A stretch of 64,000 bases of DNA, from contig JANYDK010000121.1 of NCBI GenBank assembly GCA_025363655.1, forward strand, positions 1-64,000, written 5' to 3'. A program made the translations under genes and the position numbers. Numbering within the stretch: position 1 is the stretch's first letter; each line of letters opens with the position of its first letter. This document shows positions 10,278-18,653 of this stretch, piece by piece. The notes under the pieces are model-generated. The model was not told the origin of the DNA and did no database searches. It saw nothing but the letters and a program-made list of their open reading frames with translations. The stretch comes from Deltaproteobacteria bacterium. GTDB lineage: Bacteria > Myxococcota_A > Polyangia > Polyangiales > JADJMO01.

Positions 10278-10549
10278 TTTGGCGGTTCGCTTTGGAACCG
10301 CAGGAATGTTCGCGACCTCGCGAAAGACGAGCGGCCGTTCAGGCGCGCCGCGTCACAGGCCGATAGTAGGCTCGATTTCGTGCTTCGCCAGGGCAGGACC
10401 CCAAATGCGAGCACTCTTTTTGCGGAAACTGCGTCCTGCAGCGCCAGGTCCGAAAATATGAGGACTTGCTCGTATTCTGTCGACGCGAATCGCGTTCAGA
10501 ATGCGAGTGTCTCCTCAGGTTGACGCCAAACGGTGTCACGTTCGCGAGC
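10278..10549. other. non-coding stretch
   Basis: With the promoter region this makes a gap of about 345 bases between two minus-strand genes. I see no supported gene in it. It holds one short inverted repeat, ACGCG-N3-CGCGT at 10483-10495, without a T tract, so it is not an obvious terminator. Confidence 0.6.
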
Positions 10550-11347
10550 TCAGATGAGGACGTCGATGCAGAGATCGTCGCTCGCCAAGCGGGTGACGGT
10601 CGCTGCGGGGACGGCGCCAGCGTCCGTGGGGGTCGCGGGGAAACCGGGGAACTCGACCATCAAGGGCGTGGCGTCGGCGCTCGGGCCGCAGAGGTTCGCT
10701 TTGGCGCCGCGAACGGTGGTGCCGAGAATGCCGGTGACCTCGATGCGATCGAGCGGAATGGCGGCACCGTCGCGCACGCCGAGTCGGGCGAGGAGCGAGA
10801 TCTGTTTGGCGCCGCCGAGGTTCTCGACCGAGATGGCGGTGCGGATGCGGAGCGCGAAGGGAGCCTCGCCACGAGGCAGCCTGATCACGTGACCGGCAGT
10901 TTTTCCGGCGCCGAGGACCAAGGCGGCGCTGGTCGGCTTCACGTAGACGTCGAGGATCGTCAGCTTGGTCGCGCCGGCTTCGACGAGGGCGCCCTTGTCG
11001 TCGAGCGCGTGACGCGTCGCTTCGACGGCCATCGGACGCGCCTGCGCGGTGTAGCCGACGAAGATCGAACCGTCGCCACCACTCGCTGGGCCCGCGACAG
11101 CGAGCGCGCCTTTGGGGAAGACGAGATCGTGGATCACCACCGCGCCGCCCGGGCTGACGTCGAAATGAACGCGCGCGAGGCGGGGAATCGACTTCAGTTG
11201 GGTGTTCGGCCCGGCGGCGTCGGGCGCGACCGCGTCGGGCGGTGGCTTCTTCGGGGGAGCCGCGGAGGTCAGCGCCGCGACCGCCAACGTCGCCGCGATT
11301 GCGCCGCCGGAAGTGGCGAGCACCCGAGCACGGAGGTCACGAGCCAT
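10550..11347 (-). CDS. exported protein of unknown function
   Basis: The 265-residue product has a signal peptide (Arg-rich n-region, ATSGGAIAATLAVAALTSAA) followed by a Pro/Ala-rich linker. The mature domain is rich in short beta-strand-like stretches (ARVHFDVSPGGAVVIHDLVF, TKLTILDVYVKP), suggesting a beta-sandwich. Two cysteines (LCGP, DLCIDV) may pair. No family is recognised. The ATG at 11347 lies inside the end of the PilZ gene (11-base overlap), so the two genes are probably co-transcribed and translationally linked. A periplasmic or surface role alongside the PilZ protein is possible but not shown. Confidence 0.7.
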   Translation of the reverse strand: MARDLRARVLATSGGAIAATLAVAALTSAAPPKKPPPDAVAPDAAGPNTQLKSIPRLARVHFDVSPGGAVVIHDLVFPKGALAVAGPASGGDGSIFVGYTAQARPMAVEATRHALDDKGALVEAGATKLTILDVYVKPTSAALVLGAGKTAGHVIRLPRGEAPFALRIRTAISVENLGGAKQISLLARLGVRDGAAIPLDRIEVTGILGTTVRGAKANLCGPSADATPLMVEFPGFPATPTDAGAVPAATVTRLASDDLCIDVLI

Positions 11348-11759
11348 CGTCGCGCGAGGTCTTGATGAGGCGCTCGCTGATGTGATCGCCGAGCTCTTCT
11401 TTGATCAGGCGCTCGACGATGTGCTCGGTCGCTTCGCGCTCGGAGTCGTCGCGGTAGCGAAAGCGGATGCCCATCCCCGGCGGACGCTCGTCGTTGCTCT
11501 TCTCGGCGTCGACGATCCACACCACCTCGCCGTTGAGGCGGAGCGGCTCCTCGAGCTTGGGCACGGTGAGCACGAAGACGAACTCGGTGCCCGGCGGCAA
11601 CGGCTTGGTCGTGCGGATGAAGGTGCCGCCCTTGGAGATGTTCTTCGTGTAGTCGGCGAAGAACGAGTTGAGCCGCCGGTACTCGACGCGCAACTCGATG
11701 GGCAGGCGAAGGCCGAGATCTCGGCGCTCCGGCTCGTCGTCGACCATGGGCGTTGGCAT
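11337..11759 (-). CDS. PilZ domain protein (gliding-associated type)
   Basis: The 140-residue product is one PilZ domain with a C-terminal helix. It has RRLNSFFADYTKNISKGGTF, where the conserved N-x-SxGG part of the c-di-GMP site is visible, and LRLNGEVVWIVDAE and GMGIRFRYR from the barrel. The first part of the canonical site, RxxxR, is represented by an ELRVEYRR stretch and may be divergent, so binding needs testing. This resembles the short PilZ paralogues described in Myxococcus as gliding-associated (TIGR02266 type). The start is ATG 11759; ATG 11747 is nearly as good. It is divergent from the T2SSE_N-REC-TPR gene, 105 bases away, and overlaps the exported-protein gene downstream. Confidence 0.85.
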   Translation of the reverse strand: MPTPMVDDEPERRDLGLRLPIELRVEYRRLNSFFADYTKNISKGGTFIRTTKPLPPGTEFVFVLTVPKLEEPLRLNGEVVWIVDAEKSNDERPPGMGIRFRYRDDSEREATEHIVERLIKEELGDHISERLIKTSRDDGS

Positions 11760-11864
11760 CGCATGTCGCGGCGCTCGTGGCCACCTTTCCGGCCCAGCTT
11801 CACCCTTCGCTGCTTCGGACTCGCCCCGGCGCGACGGCTCGGATACCTTGGAGGAACCCGAGCG

Positions 11865-13442
11865 ATGAGCAACGACAAGAAGGCGTTGGGTAGAATCGCC
11901 CTGCAGCGGCAACAATCGCTGCCCGATGTCGATCCAGCGGCGTCGCTCGAAGCGCTCCGTGCCCTCTCCGAGAAGTTCGGGGTTCCTGGGCTCGATTTGA
12001 CGCAGGTGGCGATTCCGCTCGAACACCTCGAGCTGCTCCCGCGGGAAATCGCCGCGCGGCACGGCGTGTTGCCGGTGCTCGTGCAGGACGAACGCATCTT
12101 CCTCGCGATGGCCAATCCGGACGACAAGCGCGTCATCGACGAGCTCGAGTTCGTCACCGGCAAGCGTGTTTTTCCATACGTCGCGCCGCCTTCGTCGCTG
12201 CAGAAGGTCATCGAAGAGAGCTACGAGCTGAAGATTCGCGGCGAGGCGTACTACCTCGGCCCGCAGGTGCCGAAAGAGGTGCTCGTGCGCCTCGGGCTCA
12301 CCGACGAAGCGCCCTCGTCGCGTCGCGAAGAGCCGCCCGATCCACCGTCGTCACGTCGCGATCCGGGTCCCAACAAGGATGCGGGTCCGTCGGCGCCGCG
12401 CCCCGAAGCGCCGGCCGGAGAGCGACGGCGTCCGCCCCCGGTTCCGCCTGCCGCAGCAGCGACGGCGCCTCGCCCGAAGGGGCCTCCGGCGCCCAATCCC
12501 AGCGGCGAGATGCCTTCGATCATCCCGCCGAAGATGGAGGCGAAGAAGGGTGGCGTCGCCGACACGCTCACCGAAGGCGATTTCTCGGGCGGGAGCGATC
12601 TCTCGAGCGTCACCAACACGCCCGTCACCATCACCTCGCCGACGAGCGCGAACGCGGCGTCGATGCAGGGGCAGAATCGCCTCGTCCTCGTCGTCGACGA
12701 CGAAGACGACATCCGTCGCCTCCTCAAGCGAGTGCTCGTCGATCGTGGCTACCGTGTGATCGAGGCTGATCGGGGGACGACCGCGCTCCGGCTCGTCAAA
12801 GAGCACGTCCCCGATCTCATCGTCCTCGATGCGATGCTGCCCGAGCTCCACGGCTTCGAAATCTGCCGGCGCATCAAGGGCTCGCAGAAGTACGGGCAAA
12901 TCCCCATCATCATGATCAGCGCCGTCTATCGAGGCTGGCGCTACGCCGAAGATCTGAAACAGAACTACGGCGTCGACGCCTACATCGAGAAGCCGTTCCG
13001 CATCACCGAGGTGGTGAAGGCGGTCGAGCTGGCGGTGTCCAAGCAGAAGGGCGACGCCTCCGCGCCCGATCGCGAAAAGACCTCGGCCGAGGCGGAAAAA
13101 GCGCTTCAAGCGGGCATCGCCGAGTACCAGAAGGGCAACCTCGACGCGGCCATCGCTCACCTCAAGAAGGGCTCGGCGATCGATCCGCTCGCGTACCGTC
13201 TCCACTACCACTTGGGGCTTTTGTACGGGAAGAAGCAGCTCATTTACGAGGCGATCCAGGCCCTCGAGACGGCCGTCGAGATCAACGGCAAGCATTTCCC
13301 GGCGCTGAAGAACCTCGCGGTGCTCTACCAGAAGGCCGGCTTCAAGCTGAAGGCGGTCGAGATGTGGGAGCGCGCCCTCGCCCACTCGCCCGACGACACC
13401 ACCAAACAAGGGATCAAAGATCACCTGCTGACGTTGCTCTAA
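11865..13442 (+). CDS. T2SSE_N - receiver - TPR fusion protein
   Basis: The 525-residue product joins three modules. The first, residues about 40-125, resembles the N-terminal domain of type II secretion/type IV pilus ATPases (T2SSE_N: VAIPLEHLELLPREIAARHG, ILPV-like core, FLAMANPDD). A Pro-rich disordered linker (about 145-265) follows, then a complete receiver (about 272-390, phosphoacceptor Asp322 in VLDAMLPELHGFE, Lys in IEKPF), and three to four TPR motifs at the C-terminus (about 405-520). There is no ATPase domain and no DNA-binding domain. T2SSE_N domains bind partner proteins or, in MshEN forms, c-di-GMP; the neighbouring PilZ gene makes the second option attractive. GGAGG lies 11-16 bases before the ATG. 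Confidence 0.85.
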   Translation: MSNDKKALGRIALQRQQSLPDVDPAASLEALRALSEKFGVPGLDLTQVAIPLEHLELLPREIAARHGVLPVLVQDERIFLAMANPDDKRVIDELEFVTGKRVFPYVAPPSSLQKVIEESYELKIRGEAYYLGPQVPKEVLVRLGLTDEAPSSRREEPPDPPSSRRDPGPNKDAGPSAPRPEAPAGERRRPPPVPPAAAATAPRPKGPPAPNPSGEMPSIIPPKMEAKKGGVADTLTEGDFSGGSDLSSVTNTPVTITSPTSANAASMQGQNRLVLVVDDEDDIRRLLKRVLVDRGYRVIEADRGTTALRLVKEHVPDLIVLDAMLPELHGFEICRRIKGSQKYGQIPIIMISAVYRGWRYAEDLKQNYGVDAYIEKPFRITEVVKAVELAVSKQKGDASAPDREKTSAEAEKALQAGIAEYQKGNLDAAIAHLKKGSAIDPLAYRLHYHLGLLYGKKQLIYEAIQALETAVEINGKHFPALKNLAVLYQKAGFKLKAVEMWERALAHSPDDTTKQGIKDHLLTLL

Positions 13443-13587
13443 CCTGACGTGCCGACGCCATCCGTCCGTGGCGGCTGCATGGGAGACGGGTCGAGATGCA
13501 AAAACGCTCGGGTGATGCGAAACTCACTCTCGGGGATCACCTCGAGCATGTGCCGATGCGTGCGCTACGCGTGACCAAGGAAGTCCG

Positions 13588-15414
13588 ATGAAGTTCCTCT
13601 GCGACCAGTGCAAGGCGAAGTACCAAATCGCCGACGAAAAGGTGCAGGGGAAGACTCTGCGGATGAAGTGCCGCAAGTGCGGGCACGTCATCGAGATCAA
13701 AGCGCTCCCGGGCGCCGCTGCGCCTTCGTCGATGCCGCCTGCGGGAAATCCGGGCCTCGGCGGGGTCGGCGCGACGATGCAGCTCGACTCGCTCACCGAA
13801 GAGCAGGCACAGGCCGCCCTTGCTGCGCCGAAGGCTCCGTTTGGTCGCGCCTCGGGTCCGGGTGCCAAGCCCGCGCCCGGTCCGCCGCGTCCTGCTGCGG
13901 GTGCGGGTCCCATGGCGCCACGTCCTGCCGCGGGTGCACGTGCGCCGCTCGCGGGTGCGAGCCTCGCCAAGCCTGCCGCGAAAGCGCCGGCGCCGATCGA
14001 CGACGACGAGCCGCCGAACAGCGTCCTCGCCAATGCCTTCGCCAAGTCGGTGCAAAAGACTCCCGGCGTGACGATGGCAGCGACGAGCTCGCCGACCGAT
14101 CCGCCCGCCGAAGAGTGGTACGTCGCCATCGACGAGGTGCCGGTCGGTCCGATTCGTCACACGGAGCTCCGCGGGAAATACGGCGTCGGACAGGTGACCG
14201 ACGACTCGCTCGTCTGGCGGGAGGGCTTCGAAGAATGGCGGCCGTTGCGCACGCTCCCCGAGCTGCACGCCCTCGTCCGTGAAGACATGTCGCAGCGCGG
14301 CTCGCTGCTCCCGTCGACGCCCTCGAAGCCGACGCCGCGTCCGGCAACGGCCACCACTTCCGGGCGCACTTCGGCTGCGACGCCGCGTCCGACGACGACC
14401 TCGACGCCGAGTCCGGCGCGTCCGTCGGGTCCTTCGGGCAACGTCATTCCCTTCCAGCGCCAAGCGGGCGTTGCCGCGCGAAAGCTCGAAGAGCCGGAGG
14501 ACGACGAGGTCACGCGCATTTCGTCCTCGCCGATGTTCCCGCCGCCTGCTGCAGCTCACGCCGAGCCTGCCGAGGGTGCACCGGCGGCGATGGCGAAGGC
14601 GGGCATCACGGCGGCGTCGGTGGGCAGCCCACGCATCGTCGATGACGATCCGTTCGCCACGCCAGGCGCGCCGAGCGCGTCGTTCACGCCGGCGTCGCCG
14701 TCGGCGATTCCGATGGTCGGTGTCAGCGGCGGCACGCACCACGACTCCGTCATGATGCGCCTCGGCGCGAGGGCCGGGGTCTCGAAGGGCGTCGTCGCGC
14801 TCATCGCCGCCGGCGTGTTCCTCCTCGGCGTCGTGGTCGCGGTGCTGCTCGTTCGCAGCAAGCAGCAGGCGCCCGAAGTGCAGGAGAAAATCGTCGAGAA
14901 GCAGGTGGTCGTCACCAACACCGTCTTCGTCGACAAGCCTGGCGTGCCGCCGATCGCGACCGTCGATCCTTCGGGGACGACGACCGCGAAAGTGCCGGGA
15001 AAAGCAGTGCCGGGAAGCACGACGACCGCACCGACGGTCGCGGCGGCACCCACCACCACGACCACCGGCAAGAAGTGGGGACCGACGGGCGACGAGCCCG
15101 AGGTGCCCGTCGACAACAGCAACAACAACAACAATGCGACGGTGGGCGCGCTCGATGGCAAAGCCGTCGGTGAGGTCGCGCAACGCAGCGCGGTCGGCGT
15201 GCGCAAGGCTTGCTACGAGAAGTGGGTCGAGACCGGTCCTGCCGACGCCAAGGTGCAGGTCCACATTCGTCCCGACGGCACCGTCTCGAGCGTCGACAAG
15301 CTCTCCGGCAGCCCGCCGCAGTTCCTCGATTGCGTGGCGCGTATCGCGATGAATTGGAAATTCCCGAAGAGCACCGCGGGCGGCACCTACCCGATTCCCT
15401 TCATCTTCAACTGA
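13588..15414 (+). CDS. gltJ-like: GltJ/AgmX-like gliding motility protein (zinc ribbon, GYF, TM, TonB-C)
   Basis: The 608-residue product has a zinc ribbon (Cys5, Cys8, Cys28, Cys31), an Ala/Pro-rich linker, a GYF_2 domain at about 174-230 (EWYVAIDEVPVGPIR, SLVWREGFEEW), a second disordered linker, one transmembrane helix at about 401-423 and a periplasmic TonB-C/AgmX C-terminal domain at about 520-608 (ACYEKW, VHIRPDGTVSSV, DCVARIAMNWKFP). In Myxococcus xanthus GltJ (AgmX) has this same order; its zinc ribbon and GYF domain bind the polarity GTPase MglA on the cytoplasmic side, and its TonB-C domains reach the envelope. Here only one TonB-C copy is seen and no other glt gene is adjacent. A poly-Asn run precedes the TonB-C domain. 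Confidence 0.82.
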   Translation: MKFLCDQCKAKYQIADEKVQGKTLRMKCRKCGHVIEIKALPGAAAPSSMPPAGNPGLGGVGATMQLDSLTEEQAQAALAAPKAPFGRASGPGAKPAPGPPRPAAGAGPMAPRPAAGARAPLAGASLAKPAAKAPAPIDDDEPPNSVLANAFAKSVQKTPGVTMAATSSPTDPPAEEWYVAIDEVPVGPIRHTELRGKYGVGQVTDDSLVWREGFEEWRPLRTLPELHALVREDMSQRGSLLPSTPSKPTPRPATATTSGRTSAATPRPTTTSTPSPARPSGPSGNVIPFQRQAGVAARKLEEPEDDEVTRISSSPMFPPPAAAHAEPAEGAPAAMAKAGITAASVGSPRIVDDDPFATPGAPSASFTPASPSAIPMVGVSGGTHHDSVMMRLGARAGVSKGVVALIAAGVFLLGVVVAVLLVRSKQQAPEVQEKIVEKQVVVTNTVFVDKPGVPPIATVDPSGTTTAKVPGKAVPGSTTTAPTVAAAPTTTTTGKKWGPTGDEPEVPVDNSNNNNNATVGALDGKAVGEVAQRSAVGVRKACYEKWVETGPADAKVQVHIRPDGTVSSVDKLSGSPPQFLDCVARIAMNWKFPKSTAGGTYPIPFIFN

Positions 15415-15432
15415 GCGAAAATACGCGGAAAA

Positions 15433-16032
15433 TCAGGGCGTTTCCGCGTCGCTGACGTCACTCGCGTCGCTCGCGTCACGTGCGTCCGACACGTCGCCTG
15501 CGTCTCCTGCGTCCGGCTCCGGCGGATTGCAGAGGAATCCTTGCACGGTCCACACGCGATCGAAGGTGTCGATGCCGCGGCACGCCGCGTACGTGCGTGT
15601 GTCGTCTTCGCAGAGGCCGAAGTTGCACGCCATGTAGCCGAGGTGCGGCGCGCATGGGCAAGGGTCGCCGGCGCGCGGGGAGACGGTCGGGCACTTGGGG
15701 GTGTAGTCGATGCTGACGCGCGTCCAACGCAGACCGACGCCGTCATCCATGCACGCGTAGACGTTCTTCGGCTCTTTTTCGGGGCTGTCGGGACACTCGT
15801 CGGCGTAGCTGCATCGCACGCTCGGTTCGGCCGAACAGGGCGCACGCGCGGGGCCGAAGCCAGGGTCGCTCGTGGGGCATGGGGAGGCGTCGAGCGGAGC
15901 GCCGTCGGCGTTTGCGTCGGTCGTGGAGGTCTCGTTCGAGCCGACGTCGGCGCTCGGGACGCCAAGCGCGTCGTCGCTACAGCCGACGCCGAGGAGCGCG
16001 GTGATCACGAAGGGGGCGCGGAGGCGTTGCAT
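15433..16032 (-). CDS. small Cys-rich lipoprotein
   Basis: The 199-residue product has a lipoprotein signal (MQRLRAPFVITALLGVGC, lipobox GVGC followed by Ser-Asp). The mature protein is a low-complexity Asp/Ala/Thr region, then a domain with about eleven cysteines (PCPTSDP, APCSAEP, ECPDSP, KCPTVSP, PCPCAPH, CNFGLCED), then an Asp-Ala-Ser repetitive tail (AGDVSDARDASDASDV). Such proteins are common in myxobacteria and are usually outer-membrane anchored; no function is known. The Asp at +2/+3 may affect Lol sorting. It starts 19 bases after the fused ketosynthase gene on the same strand, so it may be the last gene of that operon. Confidence 0.7.
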   Translation of the reverse strand: MQRLRAPFVITALLGVGCSDDALGVPSADVGSNETSTTDANADGAPLDASPCPTSDPGFGPARAPCSAEPSVRCSYADECPDSPEKEPKNVYACMDDGVGLRWTRVSIDYTPKCPTVSPRAGDPCPCAPHLGYMACNFGLCEDDTRTYAACRGIDTFDRVWTVQGFLCNPPEPDAGDAGDVSDARDASDASDVSDAETP

Positions 16033-16050
16033 GGCGCACACGAGTCTGAC

Positions 16051-18234
16051 TCAAGGACGCTCGAGTCGCAGCCCGTAGACGCGACCGGGGCTGGTGCCGA
16101 GGATGAGAGCCGAGAAGACGCCCCCCTTGAGGAGGAGGCCGGCCGCTGCTGCGACGGCGAAACCGCCGAGCCCTTCGTGGCGCCCGACCGCCGGCGCGAC
16201 CTCGAGGATTTGCGCTTTTTCCCAGGGGGTTCGTTGGAGCGCTTCGCGGATCGCAGGAGTGATTTCGCTGACCACGACGGCACCTTTGACGAACGGAGGT
16301 GCCATCGCGCCGACGACTTCGGCGAGGGTTGCACCTTGCACGACCTGTTGGACGATGACGCGCTCTTCGACGAGCTCGGCTGTCTCGGGAGGCGGCTCGC
16401 GCGTGAGGCGGACGACTGCAGCGCCGGTCGTGCGTCGCGCTTCGCTGCGCTTCTCACCGGCGGCGTCGGAGAACGACGGCGCGATGCTGCTCTCGACGAT
16501 TTGGCTCGGGCCCTCGACGCTGCCGGCCGTGGCGGCGTCGATGAAGCCGCTGGCGATCAGCTCCCAGGCGGTGACGATCGCCGCTTCACCACTCGTCGCC
16601 AAATCGGCGATCGCGATCGCCGGTCCGTGGAGCGCGAGGTAGATCGACGCGTGTCCGCTCGGCGAGGAGGGCACCAAGTTGGGGAACTCGGCGGGCGGCG
16701 CCATGCGCGGACCTTTGGCGAAGACGCGCGCGAGGAAGGCGGCGCTCGCATCCGGGTCGCCGTAGCTGGTGCCGAGGAAGATGCCGTCGTTGCCGCTCGA
16801 CCACGCCAGTTGCGCAGCGGAAGCCGCCAGACGTGCGGCGCGATCGAGGCGGCGGGCGCGCACGAGATCGAGCGTCGCGGTGGGATCTTCCACCTCCGGA
16901 TCGCCTGCGGAGGGCGCTGGCTGCGGCTCGAGGAGGCGCGCGTTCTCATCCCACTGGAGGCCGCCCATGCGCGAGGCCGAGCCGATGCCGGTGACCCAAA
17001 CAGCACGCGCCGGGCGCTCTTGTTCGGCCGCGTAGCCGAGCTTCGCGAAGGCGAGCACGGTGTCGACGCCGCCGAAGCCGAAGGCGTTGGAGAGGGCGAC
17101 CCGCACGTTCGTCTCGGCCGCGGCTCCGACGACGTGACGAAGCGCGCTGCAGGCCGGATCGACCTGTTCGAGACCGCCGGTCGGGGGCACCTTGCCGTCG
17201 CGAATCGCGAGCACGGTGAAGATCGCCTCGATGGCGCCGGCCGCGCCGAGAGTGTGGCCGATTTGGCCCTTCGTCGAAGAAACATAAATACGTGATGTTT
17301 CTTCGCCGAAAGCCTTCTGCAGGGCTGCCGTTTCCATCACGTCGTTGAGCGTCGTGCCCGTCCCGTGGGCGTTGACGTAGTCGACGTCGGTCGGCGCGAG
17401 GGCGGCTTCTTTGAGCGCCTTTGCGATGGCCTCTGCCGGGTACTCGCCGGACTCGTGCGGGTTGGTGATGTGGTGCGCCTCGGAGACGATGCCGGCACCG
17501 ACGAGCTCGGCGAGGGGCGGAACGCCGCGTGCGCCCGCGCGCTCTTCGCGTTCGAGGACCGCGAAGCCAGCGCCTTCGCCGATGTTGAGGCCGCGGCGTC
17601 GGGCGTCGAAGGGACGCGCCTGTCCGACGTCCATCGCGCCGAGCGCGTTGAAGCCGGTGAAGGTGAGGCGACAGAGACCGTCGGCGCCGCCGACGAGCAC
17701 TGCATCGACGAGGTCGAGCTCGAGCCACGCGCGTCCGAGCGCGAAGGCATTGGCGCCGCTCGAGCACGCCGAACAAAGGGTGCGCGTGCGCGCGAAGGGA
17801 CCGAGGACGCTCGCGAGTCGATCGCTCGTGGCCGAGAGCGGGTGCGCCAGCATCGCTGGGTTGGGCACGCGTGCGCTCGGTTCGGCGTGCATCTTCGCCA
17901 GCAGCGCTTCGGTCTCGTACATGCCGCCGGTGGTCCCGCCGACGACGATTCCCAGGCGAATTCCCGTACGATTCTCCAGCTTGGCCGCGCGCAACGCTTG
18001 GCGTGCGGCAGAGAGCGCGAGCGCGTCGGTGCGTGACCACGGTGAGCCGCCTTCGGTCGGAACGACGAGATCGGGCACCTCGGCGGCGAGGCTCGAGCGC
18101 TGTCCTTCGGTCGAGAAGAGACGGGCCGGGGTGGCGCCGCGATCACCGCGAAGGACGCGCTGCCAGACGCCGTCGACGGTGTCGCCGAGCGCGCAGATCA
18201 CGCCGAGGCCGCTGACCGCGACGCGCAAGCTCAA
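16051..18234 (-). CDS. fused beta-ketoacyl synthase with degenerate second KS-like domain
   Basis: The 727-residue product contains an intact KS domain (about 1-400) with active Cys157 (SACSSG), His290 (NAHGTGTT), Lys322 and His327 (TKGQIGHTLGAAG), and the NAFGFGG loop. A second KS-like region follows (about 410-727), starting AVWVTGIGSA. There the Cys position reads DLATSG, so it is Ala546, and the His/His motifs are missing. This recalls a KS-chain-length-factor pair fused into one chain, although classical type II PKS CLFs carry Gln instead. It begins with TTG at 18234, overlapping the ACP stop in TTGA. Together they probably act as a condensing unit on ACP-bound acyl chains. The product is unknown. 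Confidence 0.85.
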   Translation of the reverse strand: MSLRVAVSGLGVICALGDTVDGVWQRVLRGDRGATPARLFSTEGQRSSLAAEVPDLVVPTEGGSPWSRTDALALSAARQALRAAKLENRTGIRLGIVVGGTTGGMYETEALLAKMHAEPSARVPNPAMLAHPLSATSDRLASVLGPFARTRTLCSACSSGANAFALGRAWLELDLVDAVLVGGADGLCRLTFTGFNALGAMDVGQARPFDARRRGLNIGEGAGFAVLEREERAGARGVPPLAELVGAGIVSEAHHITNPHESGEYPAEAIAKALKEAALAPTDVDYVNAHGTGTTLNDVMETAALQKAFGEETSRIYVSSTKGQIGHTLGAAGAIEAIFTVLAIRDGKVPPTGGLEQVDPACSALRHVVGAAAETNVRVALSNAFGFGGVDTVLAFAKLGYAAEQERPARAVWVTGIGSASRMGGLQWDENARLLEPQPAPSAGDPEVEDPTATLDLVRARRLDRAARLAASAAQLAWSSGNDGIFLGTSYGDPDASAAFLARVFAKGPRMAPPAEFPNLVPSSPSGHASIYLALHGPAIAIADLATSGEAAIVTAWELIASGFIDAATAGSVEGPSQIVESSIAPSFSDAAGEKRSEARRTTGAAVVRLTREPPPETAELVEERVIVQQVVQGATLAEVVGAMAPPFVKGAVVVSEITPAIREALQRTPWEKAQILEVAPAVGRHEGLGGFAVAAAAGLLLKGGVFSALILGTSPGRVYGLRLERP

Positions 18235-18515
18235 CCCGCGGCTTTCGGCCCGTCGCCGGCAGGGTGCTCGACGATCCATCGTGCGAGCGCAGCGACCGAG
18301 GCGAAGGCGATGCGGCCTTCGGGTCCTTCGGGGATGCGTACGTTCCAGCGCTCTTCGACCGACATCGCCAGCTGCAGTGCATCGAGCGAGTCGAGCCCGA
18401 GGCCTTCTCCGAAGAGCGGCGCCTCGTCGACGATCGACGACGGATCGCGACCCTCGAGGTTCAGCTCTTTGACGATGAGCGACTTGAGCTCGTTCTGCAG
18501 CGCGGCGACGTCCAT
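18231..18515 (-). CDS. acyl carrier protein
   Basis: The 94-residue product is a stand-alone ACP. The phosphopantetheine site is Ser43 in GLGLDSLDALQL, which extends the DSL motif. The four-helix length and the acidic pattern (KELNLEGRDPSSIVDEAPLF) match the family. The start is ATG 18515; upstream codons are an Arg/Ser shadow. The stop overlaps the start of the ketosynthase gene, so the ACP is likely its cognate carrier. It is a second-type ACP, not the housekeeping acpP, because it lies away from fabD/fabG/fabF genes. Confidence 0.9.
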   Translation of the reverse strand: MDVAALQNELKSLIVKELNLEGRDPSSIVDEAPLFGEGLGLDSLDALQLAMSVEERWNVRIPEGPEGRIAFASVAALARWIVEHPAGDGPKAAG

Positions 18516-18653
18516 CGAGGTTCGGTCTCGGACGAAGCTGAGGGCCTCTGGGACCGCCTCCGCCGAGGCTCTTCGAGTAGCACGCACCCAGCACGCAGCA
18601 AATCTCGTCTCGCCAAAGACTTCGCCGCGCAGGTTCTGATAGCCTCTCCAGCC

